From NCBI RefSeq assembly GCF_014805685.1, contig NC_060892.1, forward strand, positions 13,667,990-13,731,989: 64,000 bases of DNA. Reading direction: 5' to 3'. A program made the position numbers and the translations under genes. Of the stretch, positions 1 through 10,082 are shown piece by piece (position 1 is the stretch's first letter; the number at the start of each line of letters is the position of its first letter). The notes below the pieces were generated by a model. It did not search any database. It saw only the letters and a list, made by a program, of their open reading frames with translations, and was not told the origin of the DNA. This stretch comes from Silurus meridionalis. Lineage: Eukaryota; Chordata; Actinopteri; Siluriformes; Siluridae.

Positions 1-154
1 ATAGAATCTTCAGGACTCCAGGAGAAGGGTTGGTGATCATACTGTAAATGTTAACAACTACATGGTTAGTAAAAACATTCAATTCATATGAATCAGTAAT
101 TGATCGCAGCCTGCTCAGGATCATGCTAAACCCAGGTACATCCCTAACAATATA

Positions 155-247
155 GCTCCAGTGGCGCAATCGGTTAGAGCGTGGTACTTATACAGCAGTA
201 CAGGTGAAGCAATGCCGAGGTTGTGAGTTCGAGCCTCACCTGGAGCA
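155..247 (+). tRNA. tRNA-Ile(UAU) copy, mildly degenerate, with intron
   Basis: 93-nt tRNA-Ile(UAU)-like gene with a 19-nt intron after the base 3' of the TAT anticodon. Compared with the intact copy at 3087-3179 it has C-to-A in the 3' strand of the D stem (GAGC instead of GCGC) and C-to-T at the first base of the anticodon stem. B box and acceptor stem are intact and a TTTT terminator follows 5 nt after the 3' end. The D-stem mismatch makes it a doubtful gene. Confidence 0.75.
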
Positions 248-518
248 TGAATTTTAAAACAAATGTCCATGTGTGGTTTGTCTTAGATACCGTGAGTAGA
301 GTAGACCCTAATGTAGAACAAGATAAAAAAGATTAATGTAAACATGCTATAATTAAGTTGCCAGGTGAAGTTTACGTTATATGCTAATCCCACATGGGAC
401 TTAGCTTTGGTTTGATGATCACTAATGATTCAATGCTTTTTGTGCCTATAATCAAAATAAAGGAAAACTTTTATCCAGTTTAAGAAGGCAGTGTTTAGCT
501 CAGGCTCACTTATATAAG

Positions 519-580
519 GGCTTGAGTGGTGCAATTGGTTAGCATGGGGTACTTATTCAGCAGGCAGGTAATGCTACTTA
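519..580 (+). pseudogene. tRNA-Ile-like relic, 3' half lost
   Basis: Diverged copy of the second tRNA-like sequence found in each array unit (it reads GCTTGAGTGGTGCAATTGG where the intact tRNA has its acceptor and D arm). It keeps the ACTTAT anticodon region, then breaks off near 580 where LINE reverse-transcriptase sequence begins. Confidence 0.6.
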
Positions 581-584
581 GGAA

Positions 585-945
585 TAAAAAATTTTTTTAA
601 ATGTATCAGTCAGAATTTAGCCCTCATCATAGCACAGAGACGGCACTAGTTAAGGTGGTAAATGACCTGCTATTGGCCTCTGATCAGGGTTTTGTCTCTT
701 TACTTGTTTTGCTCGATCTTAGTGCAGCTTTTGACACCATTGATGATACTATACTGCTTGCTAGACTTGAGAACGTTGTTGGAAAAAAGGGAACAGCTCT
801 CTCTTGGCTTAGGTCTTATTTGACTGATTGATATCAGTTTGTTGATGTAAATGGTAAGTTCTCCACACTCTCTGAGGTCAAGTTTGGAGTTCCGCAAGGA
901 TCTGTCTTAGGCCCACTGCTTTTCTCTTTATATATGCTGCCTGAG
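585..945 (+). mobile_element. LINE reverse transcriptase fragment (L2/CR1-like)
   Basis: The plus strand encodes reverse-transcriptase palm sequence: QSEFSPHHSTETALVKVVND, then LVLLDLSAAFDTIDDTILL with the first catalytic Asp in AAFDT, then after a TGA stop [18 protein letters not shown]. This order and wording match L2/CR1-group non-LTR retrotransposons of fish. There is no YADD box and no endonuclease, and the frame is broken at 829-831. It sits inside a tRNA-array unit, whose sequence resumes at about 945 (GAGAGGTAAGTGG). It is a dead 5'- and 3'-truncated relic. Confidence 0.8.
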
Positions 946-1225
946 AGGTAAGTGGTCCCCAATCATGCTCCTGGACATCTACCTTCCTGCAGAATTCTGC
1001 TTCAGCCCAAATTTTTTACCAAATCTAACTAATTGACTGGACTGATTATCTCTGTTAGACACATTCACATGGTTAGAAATAGAATCTTCAGGACTCCGGG
1101 AGAAGGGTTGGTGATCATACTGTAAATGTTAACAACTACATGATTAGTAAAAACATTCAATTCATATGAATCAACAATTGATCACAGCCTGCTCAGGTTC
1201 ATGCCCAGGTACACCCCACACTGTA

Positions 1226-1263
1226 GCTCCAGTAGTGCAATCGGTTAGCGCGCGGTATTTATA
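1226..1263 (+). pseudogene. tRNA-Ile(UAU) 5' half, truncated
   Basis: The acceptor 5' strand, D arm and anticodon stem of the array tRNA are recognisable (GCTCCAGTAGTGC... CGCGCGGTATTTATA). Homology stops at 1263 just past the anticodon and is replaced by unrelated sequence leading into the TIR element at 1344. The 3' half, B box and terminator are gone. Confidence 0.7.
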
Positions 1264-1343
1264 AAAAGTCTGTGCTTAAAGTAAATACTCCAGCCGAGGC
1301 CACCAGGGAAAGTTGCTCTATGGTGTGTTTTTCAGAAAGCTAT

Positions 1344-2720
1344 TACAGTTTTTCTCAGTTGCTTTGGAGCGTTTCTCAGATCAGAAATGAAATTCTGAAA
1401 ACAACTTGTTCAAACTCAACATCATTTAGTAATTTGTGTTCATCATAAGAACATTTTTTGTTGCTTTGATCAAATTGCGAAGGCTTTCATTTAATCGAAT
1501 GTGTACAAGTGTCTGCTTTTTCCTACATTATCTGTTGTTTATGTCATGTTGATCAAAATGTATTATACTGGTTTTACATAAATGGTTTTAACCCCAAAAC
1601 AATTAGGCATCAGTTCATTGCATAAGTCAGGTAAGGAAGGGTAAGGAGGCAAAATAGAGGAAAAGGAAGAAGAGGCCATTTTGTCAATCATGGCCTCACA
1701 ATGGTATTGCAAGAGATGATATCTGTTGTGATGTGGATGAAAATCTGTGGCCCGACAGACTGGGACGTCAGGGGGTAGAGACTGATTACACTGTATAGTG
1801 CGGCATGCGCAGTTCTGCCTAAGAAGTGTTTCCTATGTTTACCTTTTTGAATTTTAATTTGTGTCTTTTTATTTTCTATCACAATGATATTATATTGTCA
1901 TTTTTTAGTCAGTCCACTAGTAAAGAAAAATAAAAAAGTGTGAATCCTGTCCAGTCTCTTACAATCAATATCCCACATACAGTAATGTGTAAATTTGTGC
2001 TGTTTAAATTCATAGTTGCCAATTCAGCCTCGTGCATTTTCAATACTTGTAATCCAAAACATAATTTACATCAGGAAATACTAAAATAAAGCATTGTTAT
2101 ATTGAAATAATTTATAAACATTTTGACTATCTTGTTCGTAAACAATGATAAAAGGACTTGGTATTTTGAAGACAATGATATGTTCATGGACAAAAATACT
2201 TACATAGAAATCCGATGTATTGTGCTGTTTGTTCACAGTGTTTTGAGAATGCACTTACTGATTTGCAAATCTTAAGTATGATTCGAGAAATGCTCCAAAG
2301 CGACTGAGAAAAACTGTACAATCAATATCCCACATACAGTAATGTGTAAATTTGTGCTGTTGAAATTCATAGTTGCTAATTCAGCCTCGTGCATTTTCAA
2401 TACTTGTAATTAAAAACATAGTTTACATCAGGAAATACAAAAATAAAGCATCGTAATACTGAAATAATTTATAAACATTTTGACTATCTTGTTTGTATAC
2501 AATGATAAAAGGACTTGTTATTTTGATGGCAATGATATGTTCATTGACACAAATACTTACTTTTGAGAGAAGTACTAAGGATTTTGAGCACAAAACAGGA
2601 TTTTGCAAAAAATCCAATGTATTCTGTTGTTTGTACAAATTGTTCTGAGAATGCACTTACTGATTTGCAAATATTAAGGATGATTCGAGAAACGCTCTAA
2701 AGCAACTGAGAAAAACTGTA
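1344..2720. mobile_element. Non-autonomous DNA transposon with about 34-bp terminal inverted repeats
   Basis: The left end begins TACAGTTTTTCTCAGTTGC and continues TTTGGAGCGTTTCTC; the right end is its reverse complement with one mismatch (GAGAAACGCTCTAAAGC, AACTGAGAAAAACTGTA). A TA dinucleotide flanks each tip. The right half is internally duplicated: 1961-2317 and 2318-2720 are tandem copies, so a third copy of the terminal repeat lies at about 2284-2317. No transposase is visible. The TA target suggests a Tc1/mariner- or PIF-type family, but I do not recognise it. Confidence 0.7.
1961..2720. repeat. Internal tandem duplication within the TIR element
   Basis: Two copies beginning ACAATCAATATCCCACATAC at 1961 and 2318, each ending in the terminal repeat. 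The first is 357 bp and the second about 403 bp; the difference is mainly a 46-bp stretch near 2565-2610 missing from the first copy. Confidence 0.75.
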
Positions 2721-2728
2721 AAAGGCCA

Positions 2729-2790
2729 TGCTCCAGGTAAGGTTTGAAATCACAACGTCACTTTACCTGTATTACTATACAAGTCCCTCA
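2729..2790 (-). pseudogene. tRNA-Ile-like relic, minus strand
   Basis: The reverse complement matches the 3' half and intron of the array tRNA (TGCTCCAGGTAAGGTTTGAAATCACAAC on the plus strand against the intact antisense), with several substitutions and a shortened anticodon stem. Related sequence occurs at 23,543-23,598. Confidence 0.55.
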
Positions 2791-2846
2791 TAGAGGGATG
2801 TAAATAGCTAATTTACATACTATCGAGTTTGCGTTAGAATGACTTG

Positions 2847-2939
2847 TGCTCCAGGTGAGGCTCGAACTCACAACCTCGGCATCGCTTCAGCTGTACTGCT
2901 GTAAAAGAACCGCGCGCTAACCGATTACGCCACTGGAGC
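2847..2939 (-). tRNA. tRNA-Ile(UAU)-derived gene on the minus strand with anticodon mutated to UUU
   Basis: Full-length 93-nt copy with intact acceptor stem, D arm, T arm and B box. In the anticodon arm it reads CGGTT-CTTTTA where the reference reads CGGTA-CTTATA: the anticodon TAT has become TTT and the last stem base pair is lost (T opposite T). Two intron bases also differ. It lies head-to-head with the intact plus-strand copy at 3087, 147 bp apart. No TTTT run follows closely on the minus strand. Most likely a pseudogene. Confidence 0.65.
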
Positions 2940-3086
2940 ACTACATTAAAGTAATTGATACTGATCTATAAAAAGAAATTGCGAGGAATTTAGGCGTTAT
3001 CCTTCTGTGTCTTCAATTCATATGAATCAGTAATTGATCACAGCCTGCTCAGGATCATGCTAAACCCAGGTACACCACACCCTTTG

Positions 3087-3179
3087 GCTCCAGTGGCGCA
3101 ATCGGTTAGCGCGCGGTACTTATACAGCAGTACAGGTGAAGCAATGCCGAGGTTGTGAGTTCGAGCCTCACCTGGAGCA
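3087..3179 (+). tRNA. tRNA-Ile(UAU), intact reference copy with 19-nt intron
   Basis: Decodes AUA. All four stems pair: acceptor GCTCCAG/CTGGAGC, D stem GCGC/GCGC, anticodon stem CGGTA/TGCCG and T stem GTGAG/CTCAC. The anticodon TAT is at 3121-3123 and the intron at 3125-3143, one base 3' of the anticodon as in canonical eukaryotic tRNA introns. The A box (TGGCGCAATCGG) and B box (GAGTTCGAGCC) are intact and a TTTT Pol III terminator starts 5 nt past the 3' end. The sequence closely resembles vertebrate tRNA-Ile-TAT genes, which also carry introns. CCA is not encoded, as expected. Confidence 0.93.
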
Positions 3180-3180
3180 T

Positions 3181-4512
3181 GAATTTTAAAACAATCATCT
3201 CGGTATGTGGATTTGAAGAGAAACTATGAATAAGCGTCCATGGCATGCCATTCAGAATGTATTCCTGCCTCACACATGATGTTCCTGTGACTCGCACTGG
3301 GTCCACCCTAATAATGAGCAAGATAAAGAGATACGCTAAATACAAGGATCCAAGTGGAGTGTACATTATATGCTTATACCACATATGATTTACTTTAGAC
3401 TATGACCAGAGAAGCGTCTCTCGTGATCAAAGATGTTTCAGATCTGTTGGGTCCCGGCATGTTGTTGCAGAGACATTTATCAGACCCCAGCCATCAGAAC
3501 AGCTTGTTTTTGGGATGTGTGGAATCCTAACCGATTGCGCACTGGAGCTCTGCCATGAAGCACTTGATACTGATCGATTGTCGGAGCTTTTCTGTGAGAA
3601 GAAAATGCGTGGTATTTAAGTTTCCACATGAGAATATGAGCAGCAAACGTTTGTTATTTGTTATAACATAACAAAAGGCAAAAAAGACAATGCGCAGTTG
3701 AAGTCTCAATTTTAGTCTATAGGTTTATTTTGAGAATATTCCAAATATCAAAAAATGTTTCCTCGTGCACTATAAAACCCCACCACAGTGTCGTCCTTGT
3801 GGTGCAGATTGAAGGACACTGAATTTCTTAAAGCATTTTCTAGATAATCTGTAGATACCTGGTGACAACTGGCTGGGCCCGTCCTTGTCCCTGTCCTCAA
3901 AGAAAATGTTTTTTATGATTATAAAATTAAAAGTAATAAATACATAAATACATAAATGAATAAATATAAATCCCCTTATAAGTCTTCCCCTTATAAGTCT
4001 TATATCCACTTATAAGTCTTAAAGTCATTGGGGCTAAAAAAATGTATGACATAATACTTCCAGCAGAGGATGCCATAACACTGTTGAATAGCCTAATAGT
4101 TATTTAACTAATCATATTGAGGGATAAAGTTACACTCCACAGATATGTGTTAATTGAGTATAATTAGATTCTTGTGTCGATTTTAAATGAGTCAAAATTC
4201 AACTATATGTCTGTAAAATAAAGTCAAGTGGGTATCTAGTACTTTTACCCATGCAGCTGGTACAGTAGACAGGGAACTGTGGTGGTGGGCCATGAATTTT
4301 ACACCTTTAGTGGTTTCCTACCTGAATCAATCCACTGCTTAATACTATTATTATTATGCCATGAGTATTGAAACAATATAATACAGAAACACAGTATTAC
4401 AAAGAGTGGTGAGAAAGCTATCTCATAGAGTGAGGATGAATGCCATTAATAAAGCAAGAAACCCATTTAACACAATTCATCAAGTCTTCTTTCACTGTAG
4501 CCACAGCTACAA
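3181..4512. repeat. Left copy of a flank duplication bracketing the tRNA array
   Basis: This stretch is paralogous to 23,659-27,898, in the same orientation and order, with the RTE LINE at 24,449-27,160 absent. Matching landmarks are the CCATGGCATGCCATTC stretch, the relic at 3526-3548, the CTGTAGATACCTGGTGACAA stretch near 3850 and the final AGCCACAGCTACAACACACG. Identity ends abruptly near 4512. The first 240 bp are themselves homologous to the 3' flank of the array tRNAs. Confidence 0.85.
3526..3548 (-). pseudogene. tRNA-Ile 5' fragment, minus strand
   Basis: The plus strand reads CCTAACCGATTGCGCACTGG, the antisense of the acceptor and D arm of the array tRNA with one base missing. Its outer flank (CTTGATACTGATC) matches the flank of the minus-strand copy at 2847-2939, so it is a decayed sister. 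The right-flank duplicate has it at about 24,016-24,039. Confidence 0.5.
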
Positions 4513-5090
4513 CACACGCATACATCATCTCTATCAAAATATATTTACGTTGTTGTAAAATATATACTCACTTTGTGCACAGGGGTACAACTGAGTGCCT
4601 CCAGATTTGTGGTAAAAGTTTGGAAAAGTACCACATATAGCAGGAGAGGCCAGGTGTCCCAATACTTTTGTGTGTTTATATATATATTTATAATTTTAAA
4701 CATCTCCCTTATATATGGTTATAGGTGTTGAGAAATGTCTTTGTTTTTATTCATTTTCACATCGGTGTCTCTCTCTCTGAATTCACATTAACCATTCCTC
4801 TAGTTTCCTTGCTCATTGTTTGCTTCGCTTGCCTACGTCTACGTCTGATATCCATGAAATAATACACCAGTGATATGGGAAAAAGCCGTGCAATGAGAAA
4901 AAATAATACTAAAAGTAAATGAAGCTGGTGTGAAAATGTAAAAAATAAGAAAGTACATCAATGTGATGAGTGAAAGTAAAAAGTTGTCCAAAAAATATCT
5001 AGTGGAGTAAAGTACTGATACCAGAAAAATCTACTTTAGTAAAGTAACAAAGTATTTGTATTGCATTACTTCCCACCTCTACTATGGTTA
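4513..5090. other. Intergenic, decayed repeats
   Basis: No gene is visible. 4,600-4,670 ends with AGGTGTCCCAATACTTTTGT, wording typical of the end of Tc1-type fish transposons. 4,960-5,085 resembles the dispersed AAAGTAC-rich fish repeat that ends in CCCACCTCT. Both assignments rest on pattern memory only. Confidence 0.35.
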
Positions 5091-5510
5091 GTAAAAACAT
5101 TCAATTCATATGAATCAGTTATTGGTGAGCTAATACCATGTTAATACCACACAAGATTTACCTTTGACTGTTAGCAGATGAGCAGAATTTAAGGTCACTG
5201 ATTTAGTACTTTTTGTGAAGTAAAACCTTCACTACAATTAGGTGTCTGTATGCAGTTCTATTGAGCAGAAATTTTAAAACAAACCTGGCAGTATGTACAT
5301 TTGCTTAGACAAGATAAAAAAGATTAATGTAAACATGCTATAATCCATTTGCCAGGTGAAATTTATGTCATATGCTAATTTTCACATGGGACTTAACTTT
5401 GGTTTGACGATCACTGGTGATTCAATGCTTTTTGTGCCTATAATTAAAGTTAAGGAAACTTCTATCCAGTTTAAGAGAGCAGTGTTTAGCTCAGGCTCTT
5501 TTACGTCAAG

Positions 5511-5602
5511 GCTTGAGTGGTGCAATTGGTTAGCATGGGGTACTTATTCAGCAGGCAGGTAATGCAATGCTTATAATGTAAAAGCTCTAGCCTTACCTAG
5601 CA
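5511..5602 (+). pseudogene. tRNA-Ile-like relic (second tRNA of a broken unit)
   Basis: Full-length but diverged. It keeps GCAATTGGTTAGC of the D arm and ACTTATTCAGCAG of the anticodon/intron region; the T arm is disrupted (AAGCTCTAGCCTTACC) and acceptor pairing is lost. Confidence 0.65.
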
Positions 5603-5741
5603 TGCTTTTTAAAAGCTTCCTAAAAAAATCTCACACTGTATAGGGCAACTTTCCCAAAATTCGCTATAAATACGTCTCTGTATGGAGTTCATACCAGGAT
5701 TCATCTAGATTTCACTTTCACTACCCACAACATACCAGATG

Positions 5742-5744
<3 letters not shown>

Positions 5745-5822
<78 letters not shown>
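5745..5822. repeat. (AT)n microsatellite
   Basis: About 39 uninterrupted AT dinucleotides, expanded at the place where intact array units have a short ATATAT. Confidence 0.97.
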
Positions 5823-5825
<3 letters not shown>

Positions 5826-6098
5826 AAAGATACTGAAGATGGTGCAATGTTCTTCAACATGGAAAAGTACAGTTTGCTACTTTTGATTCTGAGAGGTAAG
5901 TGGTCCTTAATCATGCTTCTGGACATCTACCATCCTGCAAAAAACTAATCTTTTACCAAATCTAACTAATTGACTGGACTGATCATCTGTGTTAGACACA
6001 TTCACATGGTTAGAAATAGAATCTTCAGTACTCCAGGAGAAGGGTTGGTGATCTTACTGTAAATGTTAACAACTACATGGTTAGTAAAAACATTCAAG

Positions 6099-6143
6099 CG
6101 TGAAGCAATGCCGAGGTTGTAAGTTCGAGCCTCACCTGGAGCA
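6099..6143 (+). pseudogene. tRNA-Ile(UAU) 3' half, truncated
   Basis: Unit sequence up to ACATTCAA is joined directly to GTGAAGCAATGCCGAGG, so about 90 bp of upstream flank plus the 5' half of the tRNA are deleted. The 3' anticodon stem, T arm (with a G-to-A, TTGTAAG), acceptor 3' strand and downstream TTTT remain. Confidence 0.75.
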
Positions 6144-6799
6144 TGAGTTTTAAAACAAATGTCAATGTGTGGTTTGTTTTAGATGCTGTGAATAAGTGTC
6201 AACGGTGTCCCATTCATCATGTGTCTCAAACAGGGGGTTCATCAGATTGGCTTTGGATCCACTCTAATAGTGACCAAGATAAAATGATGTTATGTATATG
6301 TGCTGAATTCAAGAATCCAGTTTAAATGTACATTATGCTAATACCACACAAGATTTACCTTTGACTGTTATCAGATGAGCAGGATTAAAAGTCACTGATT
6401 TAGAACTTTTCGTAAAGTAAAACCTTCACTACAATTGGGTGTCTTTATGCAGTTCTATTGAGCAAAAATTTTAATACAAATCTGGCAGTATGTACAATTG
6501 CTTAGACTATTAATATGGATCTATGCTATCCAATCGAAAATGTAACCATCTGACACCAGTTTTCTGAGTATAGGCTCTGTGTAGACCCTAATATGGAACA
6601 AGATAAAAAAAGATTAACGTAAACATGCTATAATCAAGTTGCCAGGTAAAGTTTACGTTATATCCTAATGCCACATGGGACTTACGTTTGGTTTGATGAT
6701 CACTGGTGATTCAATGCTTTTTGTGTTTATAATCAAAGTTAAGGAAACTTTTATCCAGTTTAAGAAGGCAGTGTTTAGCTCAGGCTCACTTACATAAGG

Positions 6800-6891
6800 G
6801 CTCGAGCGGTGCAATTGGTTAGCATTAGGTAATAATTCAGCAGGCAGGTAATGCAATGCTTATAATGTAAAAGCTCTAGCCTTACCTAGCA
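6800..6891 (+). pseudogene. tRNA-Ile-like relic, B-type unit
   Basis: Second tRNA-like sequence of a B-type segment. It reads GCTCGAGCGGTGCAATTGG at the 5' end, but the anticodon arm is degraded (AGGTAATAATTC in place of GGTACTTATAC). TTTTT follows at the 3' end. Confidence 0.65.
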
Positions 6892-7398
6892 TGCTTTTTA
6901 AAAGCTTCCTGAAAAAATCTCACACTGTATAGGGCAACTTTCCTTGTGGCCAGAATGAAAATTCGCTATAAATCGTCTCTGTATGAAGTTCATATCAGGA
7001 TTCCTCTAGATTTCACTTTTACTACCCACAACATACCAGATGAAATGTATATGTTTAAGATACTAAAGATGGTGCAATGTTCTTCAACATGGAAAAGTAC
7101 AGTTTGCTACTTTTGATTCTGAGAGGTAAGTGGTCCTTAATCATGCTCCTGGACATCTACCATCCTGCAAAAAACTAATCTTTTACCAAATCTAACTAAT
7201 TGACTGTACGATCATCTGTGTTAGACACATTCACATGGTTAGAAATAGAATCTTCAGGACTCCAGGAGAAGGGTTGGTGATCATACTGTAAAGGTTAACC
7301 ACTACAAGGTTAGTAAAAACATTCAATTCATATGAATCAGTAGTTGATCACAACCTGCTCAGGATCATGCTAAACCCAGGTACACTCCCCACCCTGTA

Positions 7399-7491
7399 GC
7401 TCCGGTGGCGCAATCGGTTAGCGCGCGGTACTTATACAGCAGTACAGGTGAAGCAATGCCGAGGTTGTGAGTTTGAGCCTCACCTGGAGCA
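7399..7491 (+). tRNA. tRNA-Ile(UAU), A-unit copy with two substitutions
   Basis: 93 nt with intron. It differs from the reference by A-to-G at acceptor position 6 (tolerable as G-T) and C-to-T inside the B box/T loop (TTTGA instead of TTCGA). The latter changes the nearly invariant C of TTC and should weaken TFIIIC binding. A TTTT terminator is present. Confidence 0.75.
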
Positions 7492-8039
7492 TGAGTTTTA
7501 AACAAATGTCAGTGTGTGGTTTATCTTAGATACTGTCAATTGTGTCCTGTTCATCATGTGTCTTAAACAGGGTGTTCATGAGATTGGCTTTGGATCCACT
7601 CTAATACGGACCAAGATAAAAAGATGTTGTGTATATGTGTTAAATTCTAGAATCCATTTTAAATGTACATCATGCTAATACCACACAAAATTTACCTTTG
7701 ACTGTTAGCAGATGAGCAGAATTTAAGGATTTAGTACTTTTTGTGAAGTAAAAACTTCACTACAATTAGGTGTCTGTATGCAGTTCTATTAAGCAGAAAT
7801 TTTAAAACAAACCTGGCAGTATGTACATTTGCTTAGACAAGATAAAAAAGAATAATGTAAACATGCTATAATCCATTTGCCAGGTGAAATTTATGTCATA
7901 TGCTAATTTTTACATGGGACTCAACTTTGGTTTGACGATCACTGGTGATTCAATGCTTTTTGTGCCTATAACCAAAGTAAAGGTAAACTTTTATCCAGTT
8001 TAGGAAGGCAGTGTTGAGCTCAGGCTCTTTTACATCAAG

Positions 8040-8129
8040 GCTTGAGCGGTGCAATTGGTTAGCATGGGGTACTTATTCAGCAGGCAGTTAATGCAGTGCT
8101 GCTGTTGTAAGCTCAAGCCTCACCTAGCA
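8040..8129 (+). pseudogene. tRNA-Ile-like relic, A-type
   Basis: 90 nt. It is the better preserved of the two relic types: ACTTATTCAGCAG keeps a TAT at the anticodon position and the T arm reads TTGTAAGCTCAAGCCTCACC. The acceptor stem no longer pairs. Confidence 0.7.
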
Positions 8130-8641
8130 TACTTCCTGAAAAAATCTCACACTGTATATGACGACTTTTCTTGTGGCGGAATCAAACTTGGTATAAATAC
8201 AGTCTCTGTGTGGAATTCATATCAGGATTCCTCTAGCTTTTCTGACACTTTCACTACCCACAACATACCAGATGAAAAATATATATTAAAGATACTGAAA
8301 TTGGTGCAATGTTCTTCAACATGGAAAAGTACAGTTTGCTACCTTTGATTCTGAGAGGCAAGTGTTCCTTAATCATGCTCCTGGACATCTACCATCCTGC
8401 GGAATTCTGCTTCAGCCCAAATCTTTTACCAAATCTAACTAATTGACTGTAATGATTATCTATGTTAGACACATTCACATGGTTAGAAATAGAATCTTCA
8501 GGACACCAGGAAAAGGGTTGGTGATCTTACTGGAAATGTAAACAACTACATGGTTAGTAAAAACATTCAATTCATACGAATCAGTAAATGAGCACAGCCT
8601 GCTCAGGATCATGCTAAACCCAGGTACAAGCCCCCACTGTA

Positions 8642-8734
8642 GCTCCAGTGGCGCAATCGGTTAGCGCGCGGTACTTATACAGCAGTACAGGTGAAGCAAT
8701 GCCGAGGTTGTGAGTTCGAGCCTCACCTGGAGCA
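8642..8734 (+). tRNA. tRNA-Ile(UAU), intact, with intron
   Basis: Identical over all 93 nt to the reference copy at 3087, with TTTT beginning 5 nt downstream. First tRNA of B unit 1. Confidence 0.92.
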
Positions 8735-9389
8735 TGAGTTTTAAAACAAATGTCAGTGTGTGGTTGTCTTAGATGCTGTGAATAAGTGTCAACGGTGTCA
8801 CATTCATCATGTGTCTCAAACAGGGTGTTCATCAGATTGGCTTTGGATCCACTCTAATAGTGACCAAGATAAAATGATGTTATGTATATGTGCTGAATTC
8901 AAGAATCCAATTTAAATGTACATTATGCTAATACCACACAAGATTTACCTTTGACTGTTATCAGATGAGCAGGATTAAAAGTCACTGATTTAGAACTTTT
9001 CGTAAAGTAAAACCTTCACTACAATTGGGTGTCTTTATGCAGTTCTATTGAGCAGAAATTTTAATACAAATCTGGCAGTATGTACAATTGCTTAGACTAT
9101 TAATATGGATCTATGCTATCCAATCGAAAATGTAACCATCTGACACCAGTGTTCTGAGTATAGGCTCTGTGTAGACCCTAATATGGAACAAGATAAAAAA
9201 AGATGAACGTAAACATGCTATAATCAAGTTGCCAGGTAAAGTTTACGTTATATCCTAATGCCACATGGGACTTACGTTTGGTTTGATGATCACTGGTGAT
9301 TCAATGCTTTTTGTGTTTATAATCAAAGTTAAGGAAACTTTTATCCAGTTTAAGAAGGCAGTGTTTAGCTCAGGCTCACTTACATAAGG

Positions 9390-9481
9390 GCTCGAGCGGT
9401 GCAATTGGTTAGCATTAGGTAATAATTCAGCAGGCAGGTAATGCAATGCTTATAATGTAAAAGCTCTAGCCTTACCTAGCA
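9390..9481 (+). pseudogene. tRNA-Ile-like relic, B-type
   Basis: Same degraded form as at 6800: the anticodon arm is lost (AGGTAATAATTC) and TTTTT follows the end. Confidence 0.65.
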
Positions 9482-9989
9482 TGCTTTTTAAAAGCTTCCT
9501 GAAAAAATCTCACACTGTATAGGGCAACTTTCCTTGTGGCCAGAATGAAAATTCGCTATAAATACGTCTCTGTATGGAGTTCATATCAGGATTCCTCTAG
9601 ATTTCACTTTTACTACCCACAACATACCAGATGAAATGTATATGTTTAAGATACTAAAGATGGTGCAATGTTCTTCAACATGGAAAAGTACAGTTTGCTA
9701 CTTTTGATTCTGAGAGGTAAGTGGTCCTTAATCATGCTCCTGGACATCTACCATCCTGCAAAAAACTAATCTTTTACCAAATCTAACTAATTGACTGTAC
9801 GATCATCTGTGTTAGACACATTCACATGGTTAGAAATAGAATCTTCAGGACTCCAGGAGAAGGGTTGGTGATCATACTGTAAAGGTTAACCACTACAAGG
9901 TTAGTAAAAACATTCAATTCATATGAATCAGTAGTTGATCACAACCTGCTCAGGATCATGCTAAACCCAGGTACACTCCCCACCCTGTA

Positions 9990-10082
9990 GCTCCAGTGGC
10001 GCAATCGGTTAGCGCGCGGTACTTATACAGCAGTACAGGTGAAGCAATGCCGAGGTTGTGAGTTCGAGCCTCACCTGGAGCA
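9990..10082 (+). tRNA. tRNA-Ile(UAU), intact, with intron
   Basis: Identical to the reference copy. It is the only A-unit copy in the array without a structural defect; the other A copies carry B-box, acceptor or deletion changes. Confidence 0.92.

Noticed and set aside
5705..5948. Frames with poly(Tyr-Ile) on both strands
   Set aside because: Translations of an (AT)n microsatellite.
9255..9446. A 63-codon minus-strand frame (starting MHYLPAELLPN) repeated seven times in the array
   Set aside because: It lies antisense over the tRNA-like relic and its flank and is conserved only because the unit is repeated. A-type units do not keep it. No protein features.
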